Positions 1 through 6,470 of a stretch of 6,619 bases of DNA are shown piece by piece (the first letter of the stretch is position 1; every line of letters starts with the position of its first letter). The notes under the pieces are model-generated. The model made no database searches. It was not told the DNA's origin and was given only the letters and a program-made list of their open reading frames with translations. The stretch lies in NCBI GenBank assembly GCA_002392505.1, contig DGHD01000032.1, positions 4,392 to 11,010 of the forward strand, read 5' to 3'. Made by a program: the position numbers and the translations under genes. Source of the stretch: Christensenella sp. UBA3857. Lineage in GTDB: Bacteria; Bacillota; Clostridia; Christensenellales; CAG-138.

Positions 1-1970
1 GCAAGACGACGCTCTTCAACCAGCTCACCGGCTCCAAACAGCACGTGGGCAATTTCCCCGGCGTCACCGTCGACCGCAAGGACGGCGTTATAAGGGGCTA
101 TAAGAAGACCACCATAACCGATCTTCCCGGCATCTATTCGATGTCCCCCTATTCGAGCGAGGAGCTCGTTTCGCGCGATCACGTGCTCAATGAAAAGCCG
201 ACCGCGCTGATAAACATAGTCGACGTCACCAACATAGAACGCAACCTGTATCTTACGATGCAGCTCCTTGAGATGGACGTGCCGACCGTCGTCGCCCTCA
301 ATATGATGGACGAGCTGACCGGCAACGGCGGCTGGGTCGATATAAACGCCATGGAGGAGATGCTCGGCGTGCCCGTCGTGGCGATCTCCGCCGCCAAAAA
401 TCAGGGCGTGGACGAGCTTATCTCCCACGCCGTGCATATCGCGAGGTACCGCGAAAAGCCCCTTAAACAGGATTTCTGCTCAAGGGAAGATAACGGAGGC
501 TCCGTGCATCAATGCCTGCACGCCGTCATGCATCTTATAGAGGATCACGCTCTGCGCGAGGGGCTGCCGCTCCGCTTTGCCGCAAGCAAGGTGGTGGAGG
601 GCGATAAGCTGATAATCGAAAAGCTCAAGCTCGATGAAAACGAGAAGGACGCGCTCGAGCATATCATAGTCCAGATGGAGCATGAGCGCGGGCTCGACAG
701 GAGCGCCGCCATAGCCGATATGCGCTTCTCCTACATAATGAAGGTCTGCGAAAACTGCGTCGTCAAGCCCGTAGAGAGCAAGGAGCATATAAGGAGCCGC
801 AAGATAGACAAGGTGCTCACGGGGCGCTTTACGGCGCTGCCCGTGTTCATACTGATAATGGCGCTCGTGTTCGTACTCACGTTCAACGTGATAGGACTCG
901 GGCTGCAAAAGCTGCTTGAGCTCGGGATAGGCAGGCTGACGGATATCGTCGACGCCGCGATGACCGCGGGCGGCGTTAACCCCGTGATACACGGGCTCGT
1001 CGTCGGCGGCATTCTGGAGGGCGTCGGCAGCGTCGTAAGCTTCCTTCCGATTATCGTAACTCTGTTCTTCTTCCTTTCTATGCTTGAAGACAGCGGCTAC
1101 GTCGCAAGGGTCGCGTTCTTCATGGATAAGCTTTTGAGGAAGATAGGTCTTTCCGGCAGGAGCATAGTCCCCATGCTGATCGGCTTCGGCTGCACCGTGC
1201 CCGCCGTAATGGCGACGCGCACCCTGCCGAGCGACAGGGACAGGAAGATGACGATACTCCTGACCCCGTTCATGAGCTGTTCGGCAAAGCTGCCGATCTA
1301 TTCGTTCTTCGTCGCGGCGTTCTTCAAGGGGAAGGGCGGTCTTATAATGACGGGGCTCTACTTTGCCGGCATACTGCTCGGCATACTCTTCGCCCTCGTC
1401 GCAAAGGCGACGGTCTTCAAGGGCGACGCGGTCCCCTTCGTTATGGAGCTCCCGAATTACAGGATGCCGAGCTTCAAGAACGTCATGCAGCTTCTTTGGG
1501 AAAAATCCAAGGACTTCCTGCAGAAGGCGTTCTCGGTGATACTCATAGCGACGATCGCCGTCTGGTTCCTGAAGAGCTTCGATCTGCATCTTAATCTCGT
1601 CGAGGATTCCCATGCGAGCATACTCGCCAAAATAGCCGGCATATTCGTGCCGCTGTTCAAGCCCCTGGGTCTCGGCGACTGGCGTATCTGCACTTCGCTC
1701 ATCTCGGGCTTCGTCGCAAAGGAGAGCGTCGTTTCCGCCATGGAGGTGCTCTTCGGCGCGGAGGGAGTCGGCTCCGTTATGACGGGTCTGAGCGCCGCGG
1801 CTATGCTCGTGTTCAGCCTGCTCTACACGCCCTGCGTGGCTTCCATCGCCGCCATAAAGCGCGAGCTCGGCGCCAAATGGGCGCTCGGCGTAGTCGCCTG
1901 GCAGTGCGCCATTGCGTGGGTATGCGCTCTTCTCGTCCGCTCGATAGGTCTTCTTCTGGGGTTCAGATGA
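1..1970 (+). CDS. feoB: Ferrous iron transporter FeoB, 5'-truncated by the window edge
   Basis: FeoB is the inner-membrane Fe2+ transporter with a cytosolic G-protein domain. The gene enters already open: bases 1-2 are probably the end of the P-loop Gly codon, and nt 3 onward reads KTTLFNQLTG, so only about the first dozen residues are missing. Counting the Lys at nt 3 as residue 1 (655 visible), I see the G2 Thr in GVTV (22), G3 DLPG (40-43), G4 NMMD (100-103) and G5 SAA (129-131). A helical regulatory segment follows to about 260. The membrane part carries the usual cysteine signatures GFGCTVPA (394-401), SCSAKLP (425-431) and LYTPC (607-611). The GTG at nt 45 is an internal Val codon, not the start. 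The frame is intact to TGA at 1968-1970, which overlaps the next gene. The promoter and any feoA lie outside the window. The identification is secure from motif order and length. Confidence 0.98.
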   Translation, partial: KTTLFNQLTGSKQHVGNFPGVTVDRKDGVIRGYKKTTITDLPGIYSMSPYSSEELVSRDHVLNEKPTALINIVDVTNIERNLYLTMQLLEMDVPTVVALNMMDELTGNGGWVDINAMEEMLGVPVVAISAAKNQGVDELISHAVHIARYREKPLKQDFCSREDNGGSVHQCLHAVMHLIEDHALREGLPLRFAASKVVEGDKLIIEKLKLDENEKDALEHIIVQMEHERGLDRSAAIADMRFSYIMKVCENCVVKPVESKEHIRSRKIDKVLTGRFTALPVFILIMALVFVLTFNVIGLGLQKLLELGIGRLTDIVDAAMTAGGVNPVIHGLVVGGILEGVGSVVSFLPIIVTLFFFLSMLEDSGYVARVAFFMDKLLRKIGLSGRSIVPMLIGFGCTVPAVMATRTLPSDRDRKMTILLTPFMSCSAKLPIYSFFVAAFFKGKGGLIMTGLYFAGILLGILFALVAKATVFKGDAVPFVMELPNYRMPSFKNVMQLLWEKSKDFLQKAFSVILIATIAVWFLKSFDLHLNLVEDSHASILAKIAGIFVPLFKPLGLGDWRICTSLISGFVAKESVVSAMEVLFGAEGVGSVMTGLSAAAMLVFSLLYTPCVASIAAIKRELGAKWALGVVAWQCAIAWVCALLVRSIGLLLGFR

Positions 1971-2146
1971 TGAACGGCTGGGATATCGCGATAATAATAC
2001 TGCTCGTTGCCGTCGCCGCGTTCGCGGTGTGGCTCATCGTCCGCAGAAAAAAGAACGGCTCCGGCTGCTGCGGGGACTGCTCGTCCTGCTCCGGGTGCGG
2101 ATCGTGCAAAAACGACCGCGCGAAGGACGAAAACGATAGACCGTGA
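1967..2146 (+). CDS. FeoB-associated Cys-rich membrane peptide, 59 aa
   Basis: This is a small protein of the FeoB-associated Cys-rich family, found next to feoB mainly in Bacillota. Residues 1-5 are a short head (MMNGW). Residues 6-25 form one hydrophobic membrane segment, ended by the positive stop RRKK (26-29). The tail has six cysteines at 34, 35, 38, 41, 44 and 47, a CC followed by four CX2C steps, then a charged end. Positive-inside logic puts the Cys tail in the cytosol. The start codon overlaps the feoB stop as ATGATGA, with GGGG at 1958-1961 as a weak Shine-Dalgarno. ATG 1967 and ATG 1970 are both possible and differ by one Met. An open frame extends upstream of 1967 but is only feoB read in another frame. 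The tight overlap implies translational coupling to FeoB. Its exact job (metal handling, redox or FeoC-like support) is not established; family membership is likely, function is inferred. Confidence 0.87.
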   Translation: MMNGWDIAIIILLVAVAAFAVWLIVRRKKNGSGCCGDCSSCSGCGSCKNDRAKDENDRP

Positions 2147-2190
2147 AAATAGCCGATCGGACAAATTATCGGCAAAAAAGCAAATAATAA

Positions 2191-2219
2191 TTGAATACCG
2201 CCTCCGTTTATGGTATAAT
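2191..2219 (+). promoter_or_regulatory. Extended -10 sigma-70-type promoter for satD
   Basis: TTGAAT at 2191-2196 (4 of 6 to the -35 consensus) is separated by exactly 17 bp from a perfect TATAAT at 2214-2219. TG at 2211-2212 completes an extended -10 (TGGTATAAT). The expected start of transcription is near 2226, which would leave only about 13 nt before the satD ATG. It is the only well-formed promoter between feoB and the end of polA, so it probably serves satD, the DUF3307 gene and polA together. Confidence 0.83.
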
Positions 2220-2238
2220 ATAGACGGAGGTATTTTTT
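2201..2238 (+). terminator. Probable intrinsic terminator of the feo operon
   Basis: Arms 2201-2211 (CCTCCGTTTAT) and 2220-2230 (ATAGACGGAGG) pair over 11 positions, with one G-U wobble (2208/2223) and an 8-nt loop, and are followed at once by TATTTTTT (2231-2238). It lies 55 bp after the Cys-rich gene stop. Stem plus T-run is the classic Rho-independent form, although the inner half of the stem is AT-rich. The same bases contain the satD -10 box (loop) and Shine-Dalgarno (3' arm), so the repeat could instead, or also, serve as an operator. Confidence 0.72.
2226..2230 (+). promoter_or_regulatory. satD ribosome binding site GGAGG inside a hairpin arm
   Basis: GGAGG lies 8 nt before the ATG at 2239 and fixes that start. 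It is unusual in being the 3' arm of the inverted repeat, paired with CCTCC at 2201-2205. In a transcript reading through from feoB it would be sequestered; in a transcript begun near 2226 the pairing arm is absent and the site is free. The site would then lie almost at the 5' end of its own mRNA. Confidence 0.85.
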
Positions 2239-2895
2239 ATGTATTACGCGATAATAGGCGATATGATCGGCTCGCGCAGGCTCGCCCCAAACGCGCGTAT
2301 CGACGCGCAGGATCGGCTCAATTCCGCTCTTTCGGCGATCAACTGCGGCGCGGGCGATATCGCCGCTAAATTTCTGATAACGCTCGGCGACGAATTCCAG
2401 GGGCTTCTGACCGAAACGGGAGACCCCGTTTTCGCCGCGCTCAAAATAATGCATGAGTTTCGCCCGTACGGTATCCGCATAGCGATCGGCATGGGCACGG
2501 TAACGACGCCCATCGATCCCGCCGCGGCGATCGGCGCGGACGGTCCCGCGTTTTACAACGCGCGCCGCATGGTGGAGGGCATGAAGCCCGATCATTCCGC
2601 AAGGATACGCGTCGCGGCGGACGATCCCGCTCTCGAATACGGCGTGAACACGATACTCGCCCTCTGCGACAAGCTGACCGCGGGCTGGACCGATAAGCAG
2701 GAGGCGCTGTGCTTCAGGATGCTCTCCGCGCGTCTTTCGGGGGAGAAGCTCACGCAGACCGCGCTTGCCCAGATGACGGGCGTCGGGCAGAGCACCGTGA
2801 ATTCGCAGCTCACCGCCGCCGGGTTCAACGAATGGTTCCGCGGCATAATGCTCGTCAGGGAAATGATCTCGGAAAGGAGCGCCGATAATAAATGA
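2239..2895 (+). CDS. satD: SatD family protein, cyclase-like N-terminal region plus C-terminal HTH, 218 aa
   Basis: The sequence fits the SatD family, named from the secretion and acid tolerance operon of Streptococcus mutans; its biochemical role is not established. The N-terminal part (1-130) opens with a hydrophobic strand and Asp, IIGDMIGSR (5-13, D8). It continues with TLGDEFQGLL (48-57, D51), strand RIAIGMG (80-86) and GADGPAFYNARR (99-110). The order and spacing resemble the core of class III nucleotidyl cyclases, which is my inference. Residues 171-196 (LTQTALAQMTGVGQSTVNSQ and on) look like a helix-turn-helix, so it may bind DNA. There is no signal peptide or membrane segment, so it should be cytosolic. 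The start is set by GGAGG 8 nt upstream. The stop overlaps the DUF3307 start as ATGA, a pairing that suggests the two proteins act together. The HTH and the palindrome over its own -10 box make autoregulation plausible. Family assignment is confident; function is open. Confidence 0.88.
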   Translation: MYYAIIGDMIGSRRLAPNARIDAQDRLNSALSAINCGAGDIAAKFLITLGDEFQGLLTETGDPVFAALKIMHEFRPYGIRIAIGMGTVTTPIDPAAAIGADGPAFYNARRMVEGMKPDHSARIRVAADDPALEYGVNTILALCDKLTAGWTDKQEALCFRMLSARLSGEKLTQTALAQMTGVGQSTVNSQLTAAGFNEWFRGIMLVREMISERSADNK

Positions 2896-3647
2896 GGGAA
2901 TTGACTGTACTCATGCTCGCTCACGTTCTGGGGGACTACTATTTCCAGCCGGAGAAGCTTGCAGTAAGAAAATCGAGGAGCCTCCTTTGGGTGCTCCTTC
3001 ACGCCGCCGTCTACGCAGCCGCCTGCGCGCTGTCGCTCCTGCTCCTCGGCGGCGGGTACGTCATCGCCGCGGCGATCGCGGCGGGCTCACACCTTGTCAT
3101 CGATATCGTCAAGCAGGCGATACTCAACTCGCTTGCCAAAAAGGACGTCCTAACGATCAGGGGCGAGCGGGCGGCGTTCGCCGTCGATCAGGCGCTCCAT
3201 ATACTTATCGCGTTTGCCGCCGCGTACCTGGTCAACAGCCGGTTCGGCTCCGTCACGCCCCCCTATATGACGCATATCGGCGCGGCGTTCGGGTTCGACG
3301 CATACCGCGCGCTCACCTATATCGTGATGGGGCTCGCCGTTATGAAGCCCGCAAACGTGTTCATAAGGCGCATGCTCGTCACCGAAAAGCCCGATGAGGA
3401 CCCCCAAATGGGCGAACGCCGCAGGGCGGGCAAGTACATCGGCGGACTCGAAAGGCTCCTTACCGTCGCGCTTCTCGCGCTCGGGCAGTACGGCTCCATC
3501 GCGATCGTTTTCACGGCAAAGTCCATAGCGCGTTTCCGTCAGCTCGACGACAGGGAATTCGCGGAGTATTACATATTCGGCACGCTGCTCTCCATCGTCA
3601 CCGCGGTGGGCGTGTTCATGCTTATGCGGCTCTTCGGGGCATACTGA
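2892..3647 (+). CDS. DUF3307 family polytopic membrane protein, 251 aa
   Basis: This is a membrane protein of unknown function whose N-terminal half matches the DUF3307 pattern: LAHVLGDYYFQPEK (9-22), LLHAAVY (35-41), SHLVIDIVK (66-74) and FAVDQALH (96-103). H11, H37, H67 and H103 with D15, D71 and D99 lie in or beside hydrophobic segments and could form a buried metal or proton site (inference). Hydrophobic stretches are visible at about 31-53, 55-72, 95-115, 138-152, 187-208 and 227-248. The C-terminal part has GKYIGGLERLL (180-190), KSIARFRQLDD (210-220) and EYYIFGTLLS (225-234), which look like conserved family positions. ATG 2892 overlaps the satD TGA; AAGGAG at 2874-2879 is a good but slightly distant Shine-Dalgarno (12 nt). 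Translation is probably coupled to satD. polA follows after 25 bp. Nothing indicates damage or transfer. Confidence 0.87.
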   Translation: MRELTVLMLAHVLGDYYFQPEKLAVRKSRSLLWVLLHAAVYAAACALSLLLLGGGYVIAAAIAAGSHLVIDIVKQAILNSLAKKDVLTIRGERAAFAVDQALHILIAFAAAYLVNSRFGSVTPPYMTHIGAAFGFDAYRALTYIVMGLAVMKPANVFIRRMLVTEKPDEDPQMGERRRAGKYIGGLERLLTVALLALGQYGSIAIVFTAKSIARFRQLDDREFAEYYIFGTLLSIVTAVGVFMLMRLFGAY

Positions 3648-3663
3648 ATCAAAACAGGCAAAT

Positions 3664-3667
3664 GAGG
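3664..3667 (+). promoter_or_regulatory. polA ribosome binding site that decides the start
   Basis: GAGG, 5 nt before ATG 3673, supports that codon as the polA start. The in-frame GTG at 3667 overlaps this site and has only a weak AGG upstream, so it is disfavoured. DNA polymerase I proteins also usually begin with a short Met-Lys-rich lead into the hhhIDGNS motif, as ATG 3673 gives. Confidence 0.7.
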
Positions 3668-3672
3668 TGCTT

Positions 3673-6327
3673 ATGAAAAAACTTATCGCTATCGACGGCA
3701 ACTCGCTCATATTCCGCGCGTATTACGCGATACAGACGGCAATGACCAGCCGCGACGGCACGCCCACGAACGCCCTGCACGGCTTCACGGCGATGCTCAT
3801 CAAGCTCATCGAGCAGAAGCCCGATTATATGCTCGTCGCGTTCGATATGCACGGCGGCACGTTCCGCCACGATACCTATCCCGAGTATAAGGCGGGCAGG
3901 AAGGAAACTCCGGAGGATCTGCGTCCGCAGATACCCGCCCTGAAGGAGCTGCTTGAAAAGCTCGGCATTAAGGTGTGCGAGTGCTTCCGCTACGAGGCGG
4001 ACGATATCCTCGGCACGATCTCGAAGAAGGCTTCCGAACAGGGCGTTTTCACGCTCATCGTCACAGGCGACAGGGACGCGCTCCAGCTCATTTCGCCCGA
4101 TACGCACGTCATGCTTACCAAAAAGGGCATTACGGAGACCGTCGAGTATGACGAAGCGGGGCTTATGGAGGCGTACGGGCTCACGCCGCGGCACATGATA
4201 GACCTTAAGGCGCTGATGGGCGACAGCTCCGACAACATCCCCGGCATAAAGGGGATAGGCGAAAAGACCGCGAAGGGTCTGCTCGACAAATACGGCGACC
4301 TGGAGGGCGTGCTCGCAAACGCCGGAAACGAGAAGGGCGCGCTCCAAAAGAAGCTGCTGGAGGGCGTCGATTCCGCCCGCATGAGCTATAAGATAGGCAC
4401 GATCGACCGCGATGCGCCGATCGATATCGGCGTCGAGGACTGCGTATTCGATCCCGCAAAGCTCGAGAACGGCATACCCCTCATGTTAAGGCTCGGCTTG
4501 AAATCGAACAGCGCCAGGATAAAGGCGCTCGCAGATGCCGGCAAATCGGGCATGGAAAAGCATTCCCATAAGGAGCCCGAACCCGAAAAGACCGAGCGCG
4601 CCGGCGTGAGCGTCGCCGTCACGCACGAGATCGGGACGGAGGAAGGACTTAAAAAGCTTCTTCCTATAATAATGAAGGAGAAGCTCATCGCCGTCCACGC
4701 GGACGAATCGCTCTCGATATTCACGGAGCCCGGCGAGCTCTTCATTATAAAGACGGGCGGCACGCTGCTCGAGCCGGGTCTCGATCCGGAGGATATCTAC
4801 CGCGCGCTCGCTCCCGTGTTCGGGAACGCGGATATCAAAAAGGTGCTCTTCGACGGCAAAAGCTTCATGACCGAGCTTGCCCGGTACGGCGTGGGTCTTG
4901 AAGGGCTCGCCTTCGATCTGACCGTCGCAGATTATCTTCTGAACGCCATCAATCCCGCAAAGGACCTGGTATCCCTCTGCGAGACCGCAGGCGTCGCTTT
5001 AAGCGGCGCACCCGCCGTCATGGAGCTTTACGGCCTCCTCGGCGGGCAGCTTAAAGAAAAGGGCGCGGATACGCTCTATTACGGCGTGGAGCTGCCGCTC
5101 GTAAAGGTGCTGTTCGATATGGAGCAGGCGGGCTTCGCGATCGACGCGGAGGAATTGAAGCGCATCGGCGACGGCATGACCGGGCGCATCGCGGAGCTTG
5201 AAAAGGAAGCGTATGAGCTCGCAGGGCGTCAATTCAACATACTTTCGCCCAAGCAGCTCGGCACGGTGCTCTTCGACGAGCTCGGGCTTCCCCCGCAGAA
5301 GAAGACCAAAACGGGCTATTCCACGGACAGCGACGTGCTCGAGTCCCTTGCCGGGATGAACCCCATCGTTAACACGGTCATCGAGTATCGCTTCTTAACG
5401 AAGCTCAAGTCCACGTTCATCGACGCGATGCTCCGAAAGATCACCCCGGACGGCAGGATCCATACGACGCTCAACCAGAACGTCACCGCGACCGGGCGCA
5501 TTTCAAGCGCCGAGCCGAACCTCCAGAACATACCCGTCCGCACGGAGCAGGGGAGAAGGATCCGAAAGGCGTTCATCGCCAGCCCCGGCTGCGTGCTCGT
5601 CGGCGCGGATTATTCGCAGATAGAGCTAAGGGTGCTCGCGCACATGTCCGGCGACGAAACGCTCACCGCCGCATTCAGATCGGGCGGCGACATCCATGCC
5701 CAGACCGCCGCGGAGGTCTTCGGCGTCCCGCGGGAAGAGGTGACGAAGGAGATGCGCTCCGCCGCAAAAGCGGTCAACTTCGGCATAGTCTACGGCATAA
5801 GCGAGTTCGGGCTTGCGAATCAGCTCGGCATACCGCGCTGGAAGGCGGGCGAGTACATAAAGAAGTACCTCGCAAGGTGCACCGGCGTAAGGGATTACAT
5901 GAAGGAAGCCGTCGCCAAAGGGAAGGAGAACGGCTATGCCGTCACCCTCGCCGGCAGGAGGAGGGACCTTCCCGAGTTAAAGAGCGGCAATTTCAACACC
6001 CGCTCCTTCGGCGAAAGGGTCGCGATGAACATGCCCGTGCAGGGCAGCGCCGCCGATATAATAAAGCTCGCCATGCTGCGCGTCCACGATGCGCTCCAGA
6101 GGGGCGGCTTCAAGGCGAAGCTCGTTCTGCAGATCCACGACGAGCTTATCATCGACTGCCCCGTTGAGGAGAAGGACGCCGCTGCAAAGCTCCTGCGCGA
6201 TTCGATGCTCGGCGTTCCCGTCGAGGGCGAAGCGCCAGAAACGACGAAGATAGGCGAAATGCTCAAGCTCACCGTGCCGCTCGTCGCCGACGTCGCGGAA
6301 GGTCACAGCTGGTTCGATACGAAATAA
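3673..6327 (+). CDS. polA: DNA polymerase I, 884 aa, 5' nuclease active, proofreading domain degenerate
   Basis: This is the repair and Okazaki-fragment-processing polymerase. Numbering is from ATG 3673. The 5' nuclease domain (1 to about 290) keeps its acidic set: D8, D58, D110/D111 in YEADD, D133/D135 in GDRD, D184/D187 in GDSSDN, then a helix-hairpin-helix-like IPGIKGIGEKTA. A charged linker (about 290-312) leads to a 3'-5' exonuclease-like domain (about 312-465). Its DxE, NxxxD and YxxxD ligands are not recognisable (for example VHADES and LYYGVELP), so proofreading is probably absent, as in Taq and Bacillus enzymes. The polymerase domain has TATGRISSAEPNLQNIPVR (605-623), motif A DYSQIELR (D646, steric-gate E651), motif B R695/K699/F703/Y707, and motif C QIHDEL (H822, D823). 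Phe at 703 is the usual dideoxy-discriminating residue. Length is typical. It sits 25 bp behind the DUF3307 gene without its own visible promoter, so it probably shares the satD transcript. Confidence 0.98.
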   Translation: MKKLIAIDGNSLIFRAYYAIQTAMTSRDGTPTNALHGFTAMLIKLIEQKPDYMLVAFDMHGGTFRHDTYPEYKAGRKETPEDLRPQIPALKELLEKLGIKVCECFRYEADDILGTISKKASEQGVFTLIVTGDRDALQLISPDTHVMLTKKGITETVEYDEAGLMEAYGLTPRHMIDLKALMGDSSDNIPGIKGIGEKTAKGLLDKYGDLEGVLANAGNEKGALQKKLLEGVDSARMSYKIGTIDRDAPIDIGVEDCVFDPAKLENGIPLMLRLGLKSNSARIKALADAGKSGMEKHSHKEPEPEKTERAGVSVAVTHEIGTEEGLKKLLPIIMKEKLIAVHADESLSIFTEPGELFIIKTGGTLLEPGLDPEDIYRALAPVFGNADIKKVLFDGKSFMTELARYGVGLEGLAFDLTVADYLLNAINPAKDLVSLCETAGVALSGAPAVMELYGLLGGQLKEKGADTLYYGVELPLVKVLFDMEQAGFAIDAEELKRIGDGMTGRIAELEKEAYELAGRQFNILSPKQLGTVLFDELGLPPQKKTKTGYSTDSDVLESLAGMNPIVNTVIEYRFLTKLKSTFIDAMLRKITPDGRIHTTLNQNVTATGRISSAEPNLQNIPVRTEQGRRIRKAFIASPGCVLVGADYSQIELRVLAHMSGDETLTAAFRSGGDIHAQTAAEVFGVPREEVTKEMRSAAKAVNFGIVYGISEFGLANQLGIPRWKAGEYIKKYLARCTGVRDYMKEAVAKGKENGYAVTLAGRRRDLPELKSGNFNTRSFGERVAMNMPVQGSAADIIKLAMLRVHDALQRGGFKAKLVLQIHDELIIDCPVEEKDAAAKLLRDSMLGVPVEGEAPETTKIGEMLKLTVPLVADVAEGHSWFDTK

Positions 6328-6383
6328 GTATCGGTCTTTCCCCTTTGGAGAAGACAAAAAAGCAAGACGATATAATACTATTT

Positions 6384-6429
6384 GCCGTTCCCGGCGACGC
6401 ATTCGGTCAATGGGAACGGCGTTTCTTTA
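6384..6429 (+). terminator. Probable Rho-independent terminator after polA
   Basis: A perfect 9-bp stem, GCCGTTCCC (6384-6392) with GGGAACGGC (6412-6420), closes a 19-nt loop and is followed by GTTTCTTTA. It begins 57 nt after the polA stop. The T-run is broken by a C and the loop is long, so termination may be moderate. Part of the loop (GAC 6396-6398 with GTC 6406-6408) could pair and shorten it. Confidence 0.7.
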
Positions 6430-6439
6430 TCCCGATCCT

Positions 6440-6470
6440 TTGACAGGTATTACCTTTTTACGGATTAAAT
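6440..6470 (+). promoter_or_regulatory. Possible promoter for a gene beyond the right edge
   Basis: A perfect TTGACA -35 stands at 6440-6445, just after the polA terminator. The matching -10 is poor: GATTAA at 17 bp (3 of 6) or TTAAAT at 19 bp (4 of 6). A clean TATAAT also occurs at 6509-6514 but lacks a -35 at normal spacing. The position between a terminator and an AT-rich leader suits a promoter, but the assignment is tentative. Confidence 0.35.

Noticed and set aside
45..47. GTG as the start of feoB
   Set aside because: The reading frame continues upstream to the edge as KTTLFNQLTG, the standard continuation of the FeoB P-loop, so this GTG is an internal Val.
480..1613. Long minus-strand open frame of 377 codons opposite feoB
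   Set aside because: It lies wholly against the well-conserved feoB frame, its translation is rich in Arg, Glu, His and Tyr with no recognisable domain, and it has no Shine-Dalgarno or promoter. It is a codon-bias shadow.
2152..2173. Small hairpin GCCGAT/ATCGGC after the Cys-rich gene, followed by AAAAAA
   Set aside because: The stem is only 6 bp and the following run is A, not T, so it is not a + strand terminator. There is no minus-strand gene that would need one.
3649..4347. Minus-strand open frame of 232 codons opposite the start of polA
   Set aside because: It is antisense to the conserved 5' nuclease domain and has no family-like motifs; it follows from GC-rich third positions.
6334..6355. 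Imperfect hairpin GTCTTTCC/GGAGAAGAC just after polA
   Set aside because: It has a bulge and is followed by A-rich sequence. The perfect 9-bp stem at 6384-6420 is the better terminator.
6371..6376. TATAAT just before the polA terminator hairpin, as a promoter for a tiny RNA
   Set aside because: No acceptable -35 lies 16-18 bp upstream; the best match needs a 19-bp spacer with 4 of 6. A chance hexamer in AT-rich sequence is more likely.
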